Shown here: in pieces, positions 9,440 through 17,865 of the stretch | Layout: each line of letters opens with the position of its first letter | Position numbering within the stretch: the stretch's first letter is position 1 | Assembly: GCF_902825235.1 (NCBI RefSeq) | Contig: NZ_CADEAJ010000004.1 | Span: 62,001-126,000 of the forward strand | DNA: 64,000 bases | Reading direction: 5' to 3' | Source: Bartonella vinsonii subsp. vinsonii | GTDB taxonomy: Bacteria; Pseudomonadota; Alphaproteobacteria; Rhizobiales; Rhizobiaceae | The notes under the pieces: model-generated | Database searches by the model: none | Told to the model about the DNA's origin: nothing | What the model saw: only the letters and a program-made list of their open reading frames with translations | Translations under genes and position numbers: made by a program

Positions 9440-10626
9440 GATATTTTATCCGAGGGGTATAGAGATTTTCGATGTTTAAATTTGTTTACCAATTTTTGAA
9501 AAGCACTTTGAATAACCTCGTTAAGTTTTGTGGGGATACCAATTTGATGATTTGTTAAGAGCATGAAAAAAATAAGCATACTCATTCCTATGGGTGTAAT
9601 ATAAAGCAGAGGAATGTATGCAAGATCACTCTTTGCTTTTTCGGCGAAAAAATATCCTATCCAATACACCAATAAAGAAATGGTAATCGCAGAGAAGTTT
9701 GCAGAGTTACGTGCTTGTCGATATGAGCGTGTATCTCCTGCTGCTGCTAATGCAATGAGTGAAAAAACAATTGGATAGAGCCATTCTGTGAGTCTGCGAT
9801 GAAATTCAGCTTTATAGTGGAGAGGTTTTCGTTGATAGTAGGGATCTTTCGGGTCAGGATTTCGTAAATAAGAAAGAGGACGGTCTTTTGGGTAAAGTGT
9901 GGGTGTTTTATCGTTGGGGATGAATTCACTTAAGTTAAAGGTATACGAGCTGAATTGAACGATTGAAACGCTCTTATTTTGATGATTGGTTCTTTCTATT
10001 TCACCATTATTGAGGACTAAAAAATGGCCATTTTTATTGCTTACAATTGACGCATCTGTTGCATAATAAAAAAGATCAGTTTTAAGATCACGCTGGTCGG
10101 CGATGAAAAGATGCTTAAGTGTTCCGTTTGGATTTCGTCCACCAATTTCTATGTAAAGGTTATTGGCAAGTTTTTGGAAGCTGCCTTCACTAATGAAAAG
10201 ATTAATAAGATCAAAATGAGCATTTGCAAGCATTTGTCGCATATTAAGTCTAGCTTGGGGAACAATAAAATTGGCTATAGAAAAGGAAGTACAGGATGCA
10301 ACAATTGCGAGGAGAAGAATGGGTTTCCAGACAGTATTTTTAGGAAAACCGGAGGCACTGATGATTGCGAGCTCTGAGTCTTGATTCATTGCTGAAAGGG
10401 TACTTGTAATCGCAATGACTAATGCAAAGGGAATGACAAGAAAAATAACAGAAGGGACCAATGAGAGTGAAAATTGCAAGACTGTGAGGAGGGTTTGTTT
10501 GCTTGTTGTGAGAAAGTTTATTCGTGCAAGAATCTGCACTGTCCAACTGATACTGACTGCTGCAATCATGACAGCACTGAACAGGACAAGAACTCGCTTC
10601 AGGATATATAACTCAATAATACGCAT
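9436..10626 (-). CDS. lptF: LPS export ABC transporter permease LptF
   Basis: Partner permease of LptG in the lipopolysaccharide export complex. The 396-residue protein has the YjgP/YjgQ layout: membrane helices at about 10-35, 50-80 and 95-120, a periplasmic jellyroll, then three helices in the last third. ATG 10626 gives the typical opening MRIIELYILKRV; an upstream in-frame TTG at 10656 adds ten polar residues that do not resemble the family. It is the first gene of the minus-strand envelope run and faces holC across about 415 bases. In related genomes pepA lies between lptF and holC; it is absent here. Confidence 0.92.
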   Translation of the reverse strand: MRIIELYILKRVLVLFSAVMIAAVSISWTVQILARINFLTTSKQTLLTVLQFSLSLVPSVIFLVIPFALVIAITSTLSAMNQDSELAIISASGFPKNTVWKPILLLAIVASCTSFSIANFIVPQARLNMRQMLANAHFDLINLFISEGSFQKLANNLYIEIGGRNPNGTLKHLFIADQRDLKTDLFYYATDASIVSNKNGHFLVLNNGEIERTNHQNKSVSIVQFSSYTFNLSEFIPNDKTPTLYPKDRPLSYLRNPDPKDPYYQRKPLHYKAEFHRRLTEWLYPIVFSLIALAAAGDTRSYRQARNSANFSAITISLLVYWIGYFFAEKAKSDLAYIPLLYITPIGMSMLIFFMLLTNHQIGIPTKLNEVIQSAFQKLVNKFKHRKSLYPSDKIS

Positions 10627-11041
10627 AAATTGAATAACATCCTCAGTCTTTAACAAGAGAGTAGAAGAGTAGATATGTACACTGTCTTTGGATGAAAAAT
10701 ATAACCAAATTAAAAAATATTTTTATATATCGCACACTTTCACAAAATAAAGAACATGAGGTCGTTAGCTAACTTCAATCTATTCTACTATATATTATAT
10801 TCTATTTTTAACTATAGTCCATAGAGAAGCAAGAAAATAAACTCAAATATTTTTTTTATGAATTTAGGAAATGACGAGAGGTCTTTTTCTTGCTGTAAGA
10901 TAGTTTAAAAAAGTAACATGCATAATCGAAACAAGAGGGATCGTTAGATTTTTAACTTTTTCTTTTTATATGAGAGGTGATAGAAGCTCCTTCAAAAAAC
11001 GTTGACTTTATTTATAATTTATAAAGAGTGATGAGGACCCA
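10627..11041. other. Divergent intergenic region, lptF / holC
   Basis: About 415 AT-rich bases without a convincing gene on either strand. It must hold the promoters of lptF (leftward) and holC (rightward). A TTGACT hexamer at about 11002 is the best -35-like string, but no well-spaced -10 follows it. A leucyl aminopeptidase gene (pepA) occupies this place in many rhizobia; no recognisable fragment of it remains. Confidence 0.5.
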
Positions 11042-11488
11042 ATGGATATTCTGTTTTATCATTTGACGCAGTCAACGCTGGGAGATGTTTTGCCAACGCT
11101 TGTAGAGCGTGCATTGGCGCGTTTTTCCAAGATAACCATACAATGTGTGAGTGAAGAGCAACGCGATGCTATAGATATGCGTCTATGGGTTTATGCTGAT
11201 GAAGCTTTTATTGGACATGGGACTGAGTGTGATCCATATCCAAGTTTTCAGCCTGTATTTCTTACTACAGGACAGGAAAATCCGAATGATTCAAAGATAC
11301 GCTTTCTCATAGAAGGAGCAGTTTGCTCAAATATTGATACTTATCAACGGCTTGTCGTGATATTTGATGGACAAAACGATCAGCAATTAAATCTTGTTCG
11401 TGCACAGTGGAAAAAATATAAAATGGAAAATCATAATTTAACTTATTGGCTCCAGACTGGAGATCGCGGTTGGGAAAAACAGGCTTAA
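11042..11488 (+). CDS. holC: DNA polymerase III chi subunit HolC
   Basis: Links the clamp-loader complex to single-strand binding protein at the replication fork. The 148-residue length and the motifs ILFYHLTQS at the start, the central YPSFQPVFLTT region and the final strand with WLQTGDRGWE fit the alphaproteobacterial HolC family. A GAGGA lies about 6 bases before ATG 11042. In related genomes holC lies between pepA and ndk; here the autotransporter island separates it from ndk by about 12 kb. The stop codon overlaps the ATG of a 35-codon ORF. Confidence 0.88.
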   Translation: MDILFYHLTQSTLGDVLPTLVERALARFSKITIQCVSEEQRDAIDMRLWVYADEAFIGHGTECDPYPSFQPVFLTTGQENPNDSKIRFLIEGAVCSNIDTYQRLVVIFDGQNDQQLNLVRAQWKKYKMENHNLTYWLQTGDRGWEKQA

Positions 11489-11595
11489 TGCGTGTAACCT
11501 TTGTTCTTTTGATTTTTATAGGATTGATAGGAATCATAAATCCTGCATTCTTTATTGCGAAAGGATCGGGAGGGGGCGTTGGGTTTTTATTATGA
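11488..11595 (+). CDS. Possible 35-residue membrane peptide overlapping holC
   Basis: An ATG formed with the last base of the holC stop (TAATG arrangement) opens a 35-codon frame. The peptide is almost wholly hydrophobic for its first 24 residues (FVLLIFIGLIGI, then NPAFFIA), and then glycine-rich. The stop-start overlap would let ribosomes leaving holC reinitiate. It could be a real one-helix membrane peptide or a chance ORF in AT-rich DNA. No homologue is recognised. Confidence 0.3.
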   Translation: MRVTFVLLIFIGLIGIINPAFFIAKGSGGGVGFLL

Positions 11596-11649
11596 TTTTT
11601 CTTTTGGGATCATTCAAGATGTGGGCTACAATCAAAAAAAATAAACGGT

Positions 11650-11922
11650 ATGATAATGATTGTCATTGATCGAATTTTGCTCGTTTTATGGGCTGTGATA
11701 TTAGCCTTTTTTTGCGTTTCGTTGGTAGGGACAACGCATATCCTGTCACGAATTTTCCCTATTGCTTATATTGGCAATATTGCGGATATCTTGTTCTTTT
11801 TTCTGAGTGCATTGTTTGCTGGAATATTGTGGTGGAGTATACCTCAACCAATGTCTTTAAATATGAAACTAGCGGTATTTTTGCCGCTAGTTCTCATTTT
11901 ATTCTTCTTCACTATGTTCTAG
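11650..11922 (+). CDS. Small hydrophobic membrane protein of unknown function
   Basis: A 90-residue protein with three predicted membrane helices (about residues 4-28, 40-65 and 70-90), separated by short polar loops (THILSRIF and PQPMSLNMK). Almost no soluble part remains, so it would be an integral inner-membrane protein. No clear ribosome binding site precedes ATG 11650 or the alternative ATG at 11656. It lies downstream of holC on the same strand and its end overlaps the convergent MFS gene by four bases. No family is recognised; coding potential is supported mainly by length and consistent hydrophobic segmentation. Confidence 0.45.
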   Translation: MIMIVIDRILLVLWAVILAFFCVSLVGTTHILSRIFPIAYIGNIADILFFFLSALFAGILWWSIPQPMSLNMKLAVFLPLVLILFFFTMF

Positions 11923-13208
11923 TTAGATATTTCATCGTCAGTAAATCCAACGAAGCAAATCAGTGAAATAAAGGAAGAAAGAAGTAAGTAATAACCGATA
12001 TACGAAGTATCAAAATATTGCACCAGATGTTCTGCAATATAAGGTGCAAGAGATGCTCCTACGATACCAGATAAGTTGAAAGTTATAGAAGAACCAGTGT
12101 ATCGAATTGCTGTTGGATATGGGGAAGCCAAAACAGCACCAAGAGGACTATAGATCATTCCCATAATTGACAAACCAATGACAGACATTGCAAGAACTCC
12201 TACAATTCCAGAATTTAAAAAATAAGGAATTGCAAAAGAATAGAGTCCAGTAATTATTGTGATCCAAATCATCAAAGTTCTACGTCTAATACGATCAGCC
12301 AGTTTTCCAGTTATAACAGTAAAAATGCCACAAAAAACAGCTCCTACGATTTCTACTTGAAGAGCCTGATAAAATGACAATTGTAAATAGTTTGTGGAAT
12401 AACTTAACAAATATGCGGTGACCAAATAAAATAAAACAAATGTTGCCATGCCAGAAAATGTCCCCAGAAATAAAATTCGTGGATATTTTAAAAAGACCTC
12501 TACTATAGGAACTTTGACACGCTCTTTACGCTCAAGCGTTTTTTTGAATGCAACTGTTTCGTTAATTGAAAGACGAACCCATAATCCTATAAGCATAAGA
12601 ACAACTGAACCAATAAAAGGAATACGCCATCCCCATGCTAAAAGTTCATCATGATCAAGGAAGTGCAATAAACCAAAATAAACAATAATAGATGAGAATA
12701 AACCGATTGGAACGCCCAATTGAGGAAACATTGCATACCAGCCACGTTTTTCAGGTGGTGCATTTTCTGTTGCGAGCAGAACGGCTCCTCCCCATTCACC
12801 TCCTAATCCCATTCCTTGCCCGATACGGCACAAGGTTAAAAAGAAGGGCGCCCACCATCCAGCTGTTTCATAAGTGGGAAGGAAACCAATAATAACTGTC
12901 GATAGACCCATTGTGAGAAGAGCAGCAATAAGCGTTGCTTTTCGTCCTATTTTATCTCCAAAATGTCCAAAGACAATAGATCCAAGGGGGCGTGCAAAAA
13001 AGGCTGCTCCAAAGATCAGGAAGGATTGTAAAATAGCAAGTTGATCGTTTTGCGTTGGAAAAAATACATGAGGAAATATAAGAGCCGCAGCAGTTGCAAA
13101 GACATAAAAATCAAAGAATTCAATTGTTGGGCCAATAAGGCTTGCAAACAAAATTCGTCGAGGAGAATTTTTTTTACTTATGCTTTGTATTTCTGAGTTT
13201 ATAGACAT
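11919..13208 (-). CDS. MFS transporter, metabolite:H+ symporter (MHS) type
   Basis: Inner-membrane proton symporter with about 12 helices. The opening ASLIGPTIEFFDFYVF, the loop 2-3 signature RPLGSIVFGHFGDKIGRK and the GGEWGGAVLLATENAP motif place it in the MHS branch, which includes ProP, ShiA and KgtP. The substrate cannot be told from sequence; osmoprotectants, shikimate and dicarboxylates are all carried by relatives. ATG 13208 has AAGGGA upstream and matches the usual start; an earlier in-frame start at 13244 adds twelve unsupported residues. It stands alone on the minus strand just left of the autotransporter island. Confidence 0.88.
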   Translation of the reverse strand: MSINSEIQSISKKNSPRRILFASLIGPTIEFFDFYVFATAAALIFPHVFFPTQNDQLAILQSFLIFGAAFFARPLGSIVFGHFGDKIGRKATLIAALLTMGLSTVIIGFLPTYETAGWWAPFFLTLCRIGQGMGLGGEWGGAVLLATENAPPEKRGWYAMFPQLGVPIGLFSSIIVYFGLLHFLDHDELLAWGWRIPFIGSVVLMLIGLWVRLSINETVAFKKTLERKERVKVPIVEVFLKYPRILFLGTFSGMATFVLFYLVTAYLLSYSTNYLQLSFYQALQVEIVGAVFCGIFTVITGKLADRIRRRTLMIWITIITGLYSFAIPYFLNSGIVGVLAMSVIGLSIMGMIYSPLGAVLASPYPTAIRYTGSSITFNLSGIVGASLAPYIAEHLVQYFDTSYIGYYLLLSSFISLICFVGFTDDEISN

Positions 13209-13798
13209 GAATAGAATGTCCCTTTCAGTATTATGACAAATCAAATTACGAAACTAACTTTTTAAATTATAAAATCGAATCAGCATCGTGTCGATATTAT
13301 TACGCTTCTCATGTACGAGAACAATGACTATGGTATAATAAGTATGGATGATTATACTGTATTTAACCAAATTCAATGCAATAAAAATATTATTTTAAAT
13401 GCCATAAAAGATGAAAATATATTTTTATAAACGACGTAATTTTACACAATTTCATTGTGCGGTTTCTTTTACAAGAGACACTATTTTAGCCTGTTTAGGA
13501 AGCAATCTGATTTTTCAGATTATTGTTTAGTCTCACAAAGAATATTCAAAAAATCTTTTTACGGATGCAATTAAAACACTTTTTAAGCGTATCGTAAAGC
13601 GTTTTCACCGCTTGATTGTGTATAAGTTTAAAAACACACACTGTAGTATTTGGTTGGTTAGAGCTTAGTGTATTGAATGCTTCGTGTATGGCGATTTGCC
13701 ATCTTGAAAAACATGAGACAGCAAGTGCGGCATGCTGTCTTTTCTGTACACTTTTTCGAAATATGCAATTTTTTTATTAAGATCATGGAGTGTAGAGA
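13209..13798. other. Divergent intergenic region, MFS gene / first autotransporter
   Basis: About 590 bases without a supported gene. It includes a perfect short inverted repeat (AATCTGA...TCAGATT at about 13505-13522) and AT-rich DNA that probably holds the promoters of both flanking genes. GGAG lies about 10 bases before the ATG of the first autotransporter. ORFs here are short and have no plausible protein features. Confidence 0.5.
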
Positions 13799-16700
13799 AT
13801 GCAACACAAATTGATGTTGAGTTTTTGGGCATTGATGACCAGTAGTTTTGTTGTAAAAATTGCAAGTGCTGAGGGAGAAACTGCTCCAAAAGAGAGACCA
13901 TTAACGTCAGTATGTGTAAGCAAGAATCTAGAAGAAACTGGCAAAAATCTCGTCAGTGAAAATTTGATAATTAAGGATGGTCAAGTTGAGACTGTCGTGC
14001 AAGGAAAATTTTTAACTGATACTCTTATTGAGGAATATGGGTTGCAAAGTGTTGAGTATGGAGGACAAATAAAAGATACTAAAATCTGTGGTGGTGAACA
14101 AATTGTTTTTGGGGAGGGGAGTTCTGCTTATAATACTGAAATTCACGGTAAAGGCGAAACAGTGGGACAACAGAATGTGTATGATGATGGGGTTGCTTTT
14201 GTCACAAATGTTATGAGTGGAGGAGAACAAAATCTCAGTACATGGTTTGGAGATAAGGGGGGGGTAGCAGTGGATACAAAGGTTTTTGCAGCTGGGGTGC
14301 AAAATGTTTTCACAGGAGGTAAGGCACATACCGTTACTTTGAAAGAGGGAGCTCTTCAAAGAGTCTATGCTGGTGGGTATGTGAAAACTCTGATGATTAA
14401 GAGTGGAGCCATTTCATTAGTTTATTCTGGTGCGATATTGGAAGGGGAAGTAAAGGTTAATGGCTCTGGGAAACTTCACCTTTACGCTGGAGATAAGGGG
14501 CAGCAAACGAAAATAGAAGAGATTATTTTAAAGGGCAAAGAAGCAAAATTATACTCTATTGCTACGGAAGTTGATGGATCAAGTTCTCTGATTGGGAAAT
14601 TAAGTGGTGAGGGGAGTGTTATTTATACTGCTACTTCTACGGGTTCCACAGAATTGAACCCATACTATTCTCTCCTTCATGTTGTTGATCTTTCAGGTAA
14701 TATAGATTTCATTTTTAGAGCCAATTTTGCAGGGGGGTATGGTGATTATCTTTTGATTGAAAAGGGAACAGGTAACCATACAGTAAGTATTATGGACTCT
14801 GGTACTGAAATTATCAATTCTTCTTTTTCTTCATTGGATTTAATTACTGATAAAAGTGGAGGCGCTCATTTTACTTTAAAAAACCATTTAGGTGAAAAAG
14901 CTGATGCTGTTGATGGTGGAGCTTATATGTATGATCTAAAGCAGAAAGATCATAATGGGGGAAAAATTTGGTATTTGACGATCTTAGAAAAGCCTTCTAC
15001 GTCCTTAATCATTCCGTCTCATACAGTATTGTCTATCGCTGAAACTTTTAAAAAAGAAGAGGATAAGACAGTTTCAAAAAATGCTATAATCAGTTCTTAT
15101 ACAAATGATTTCAGCGTTAGTGAGGATAAATTCGTTTTGCAGAACTTTCTGCTTAATGATGATCGTACAGTTTATATTTTTGATGATGGAGAGACAGAAG
15201 GGACCAAATTTTCCGTTAATAATACGGTTGAGAGAGCTGGAACACTCTATGTCGAAGCAGGTGGTTTTAGTGAGAATACGACAGTTGGGAATGGTGGTTC
15301 TGAGGTTATCGCAGAACAAGGAATTTCACAATCTACTATTGTTTATGAAGGCGGACGACAAAGTGTAGAGGGGGGAGGAACAGCAATAGATACGGAAATC
15401 TATGGTGGAAACCAATTTGTTTTCGGGGAGGGTGATGTGAATGACGGAGTTGTGAGTAGTACTGCTTATAGCACCACAATTTATGGTCAAGGTAAGACAG
15501 TAGGGCAACAGAGTGTATATGATGACGGGGTAGTTTCAGACACAAAAATTATGAGAGGAGGAGTACAAAATCTTGCTAAATGGTTTGCAGATGATGATTT
15601 CGCACTAAAGAGTGGTGGTTTAGCAATGAACACCGAAGTTTTTGACGGTGGCATGCAGCGTGTTTTAGCAGGAGGTGAGGCAGACATTGTCACGTTATAT
15701 GCTGGTGCTGTTCAAGTAGTTTATGCTGGTGGATACGTGAAAAATTTGACAATTAATGGTGGAGCTAATTCGTGGATCTTTTCTGGTGCGATATTAGGAG
15801 AGGAAATAACAGTTAATGATTTGGGACAGCTCAATCTTTATGCCGGAGATGATAAATTTCGAACTACAGTAGAAGAGATCACCTTAAGTGGGGAAGAGTC
15901 TAAATTATACTCTATTGCCAACATTTCTGACGGAAGGAGTTCTTACATTCAAAATTTGAGTGGTGCAGGGAAGGTTATTTTTGCTTCTGCTGATGCTAAT
16001 TTATACTACTCTCAACTTTATATTGATAATCTTTCAGGGAGTCTGCATTTTAACTTTAATGTCAGCCTTGCAGAAGGGAAAGGGGATTCCCTCTTTATTA
16101 AAAATGGTTCAGGATATCATACAATAAGTGTTCAAGACTCAGGTCTTGAAATTACCGATCCTTCTTCAAAAAGTCTTGATATCATTGTTGATAAAAGCGG
16201 AAGAGCGGATTTTACTCTGCAAAGCTTTTCTGGTACAAATGTTAAAGCTCTTGATGGTGGAACCTATACATATGGTTTGAAACAGAGAGAGGGGGATGAA
16301 GAAGATGAAAAAATTTGGTATTTGGCTGCAGTTTACATTGACAGTATACCACTGAGGAGGAGAACTCCCAGACATTTAAGCCATAATCAAACGGTTTCTT
16401 TTCTTTCAACTATTCCAGCATCAAGACATCAAGCTCTTGGGGTGGGACGTTCTGCAGATCATCATCATTCTTCTGAAGAGCAACAGCAGTCTGTTGTTTC
16501 TGCAAATGCTCCGTCTTTTCCTGATCAGATACTATTACGTCCAAGTGGTTCAGATCAACTTCTTCAACAAGTAAGGCATGGGCCCTCAGTTTCTGATTTT
16601 TTAACCACTCCCTCTACGGATGCGGTGTTGTCAATGTCTGTTACACCGGCACTTGTTTTTAAGAATGAGTTGCAAACTGTGCGTGCGGGGAGAGGAATTC

Positions 16701-17515
16701 TAGAGAGAAATAAAAAAACTTCTGCTCTTTGGACATATGCAATCAAAAGTAAAGAGAGCGTTTCCGCAGACCATATAGATTTTAAGCTTGAACAAACGGG
16801 GATTGTATTAGGGATCAGCGGTTTAAATGAATTGGCAAATGGAGAGTTTTATATTGGTGGTTTTGGCAGTTATGACAAAGCACGTGTTGTACATGCACGA
16901 GGTGGTGTGAGTAACATAAATACCTACGGCATAGGAGCTTATGCAACTTATTTTGATCATAGTGGATGGTATGTGGATAGTGTATTAAAATACAATCACT
17001 CTCAAAATACTTTGAATGCTGTTTCAACGAACGGTTTAGCCATTGAAGGGAATTATAACCAGTGGGCGGTAGGAGCGTCCTTTGAAGCAGGTTATCGGAT
17101 AAAGGTAGCCCAAAGGAGTTGGATGCAACCTTATGCACAATTAATGTGGTTGCAAGTTGAAGGTAAAGAGATCAAGCTTTCCAATGAAATGACGGGTGAA
17201 ATAAACCCTTTTACGTCCTTGCGCAGTGAGGTTGGGTTATCATTGGGGTATGAATTTTTGGATGGTGTAGAGACTTCATTGATGAGTTATGTTACGGCAG
17301 CATGGTTGCGTGAGAATAAAGATGACAATCATACGACGATTAATAAGCAGCATCAATTTGTCACGGATTTGTCAGGGAATGCGGGTAAATTAGGGATAGG
17401 TTTAAGCAGTTCCCTCAGTGATAAATTAAAGCTTTATGCAGAAGCGCATTATGTCAAAGGACACAAGACGAAGCAGTCTCTTCAGGGTATTTTGGGAGTG
17501 CGCTATAGTTTCTGA
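13799..17515 (+). CDS. Autotransporter 1, double-passenger type Va adhesin-like protein
   Basis: A 1238-residue secreted surface protein. A signal peptide (MQHKLMLSF, then hydrophobic to ASA at about 24) leads into two homologous passenger modules, about residues 78-393 and 480-840. Each has AIDA-like glycine-rich repeats (GGEQIVFGEG, GQQNVYDDG, VYAGGYVK) and a closing beta-helix part ending in IWYL. A His/Ser/Gln-rich linker follows, then a C-terminal 12-strand barrel (about 940-1238) ending in YSF, the usual barrel-assembly signal. The other two autotransporters here have one module each, so this gene looks like a module duplication or fusion. It is probably an adhesin displayed on the cell surface; the target is unknown. 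A G8 run lies inside the coding sequence. Confidence 0.92.
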   Translation: MQHKLMLSFWALMTSSFVVKIASAEGETAPKERPLTSVCVSKNLEETGKNLVSENLIIKDGQVETVVQGKFLTDTLIEEYGLQSVEYGGQIKDTKICGGEQIVFGEGSSAYNTEIHGKGETVGQQNVYDDGVAFVTNVMSGGEQNLSTWFGDKGGVAVDTKVFAAGVQNVFTGGKAHTVTLKEGALQRVYAGGYVKTLMIKSGAISLVYSGAILEGEVKVNGSGKLHLYAGDKGQQTKIEEIILKGKEAKLYSIATEVDGSSSLIGKLSGEGSVIYTATSTGSTELNPYYSLLHVVDLSGNIDFIFRANFAGGYGDYLLIEKGTGNHTVSIMDSGTEIINSSFSSLDLITDKSGGAHFTLKNHLGEKADAVDGGAYMYDLKQKDHNGGKIWYLTILEKPSTSLIIPSHTVLSIAETFKKEEDKTVSKNAIISSYTNDFSVSEDKFVLQNFLLNDDRTVYIFDDGETEGTKFSVNNTVERAGTLYVEAGGFSENTTVGNGGSEVIAEQGISQSTIVYEGGRQSVEGGGTAIDTEIYGGNQFVFGEGDVNDGVVSSTAYSTTIYGQGKTVGQQSVYDDGVVSDTKIMRGGVQNLAKWFADDDFALKSGGLAMNTEVFDGGMQRVLAGGEADIVTLYAGAVQVVYAGGYVKNLTINGGANSWIFSGAILGEEITVNDLGQLNLYAGDDKFRTTVEEITLSGEESKLYSIANISDGRSSYIQNLSGAGKVIFASADANLYYSQLYIDNLSGSLHFNFNVSLAEGKGDSLFIKNGSGYHTISVQDSGLEITDPSSKSLDIIVDKSGRADFTLQSFSGTNVKALDGGTYTYGLKQREGDEEDEKIWYLAAVYIDSIPLRRRTPRHLSHNQTVSFLSTIPASRHQALGVGRSADHHHSSEEQQQSVVSANAPSFPDQILLRPSGSDQLLQQVRHGPSVSDFLTTPSTDAVLSMSVTPALVFKNELQTVRAGRGILERNKKTSALWTYAIKSKESVSADHIDFKLEQTGIVLGISGLNELANGEFYIGGFGSYDKARVVHARGGVSNINTYGIGAYATYFDHSGWYVDSVLKYNHSQNTLNAVSTNGLAIEGNYNQWAVGASFEAGYRIKVAQRSWMQPYAQLMWLQVEGKEIKLSNEMTGEINPFTSLRSEVGLSLGYEFLDGVETSLMSYVTAAWLRENKDDNHTTINKQHQFVTDLSGNAGKLGIGLSSSLSDKLKLYAEAHYVKGHKTKQSLQGILGVRYSF
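14257..14264 (+). repeat. G8 homopolymer inside autotransporter 1
   Basis: Eight consecutive G residues encode the DKGGVA segment of the first passenger module. Losing one G makes the next in-frame codon TAG at once, which would truncate the protein at about residue 155. Tracts of this kind slip easily during replication. Confidence 0.6.
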
Positions 17516-17648
17516 GTTTGTGTTTGTTCTTTAATTGGCTTTATCATGTATTTTTTTACCAAGCAGACATGCGATATCTGGACAGTATTTTCAGATAAAA
17601 AGACTTGCGGTTGTATGTAGCGTAGGGGATTTTTTGTTTTACTTTTTA
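16454..17648 (+). repeat. 1.2-kb near-identical block, copy 1
   Basis: From the linker of autotransporter 1 through its barrel and about 130 bases past the stop codon, the DNA is almost identical to 22255-23448. Only scattered substitutions and one T-run length difference separate the copies. Similarity falls away abruptly at both ends, as in recent gene conversion or segmental duplication. Confidence 0.9.
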
Positions 17649-17865
17649 CTATTTGGAAAAAAATCTGGAGAGATCTTAAAAGACAATGCAGATATTATGT
17701 CTTATATTCTCGATAAAATAAAGAATTTACTGGAAAATAGAAAACAATTTTTTATAATATTAATAAAGTGTTAAAGATAATTCTTAAAATTTTAGGTTGA
17801 AAATAGATTTTGCAGAGCTAATTACCTTTAATGTCTACTCAGACGTGAAGGGGGAGGAGGTAGCT
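17516..17865. other. Gap between autotransporters 1 and 2
   Basis: The first 133 bases belong to the duplicated block also found after autotransporter 3. The rest is AT-rich with no supported gene. A 79-codon ORF at 17535 lies mainly in the duplicated 3' tail and is not conserved as an ORF in the second copy, so it is not called. Confidence 0.5.

Noticed and set aside
14012-14359. 115-codon minus-strand ORF inside autotransporter 1
   Set aside because: It arises from the repetitive glycine-rich passenger on the opposite strand; similar shadows occur in the other autotransporters.
17535-17774. 79-codon ORF after autotransporter 1
   Set aside because: Half of it lies in the duplicated 3' flank, and the matching place after autotransporter 3 has a different T-run length that breaks the frame.
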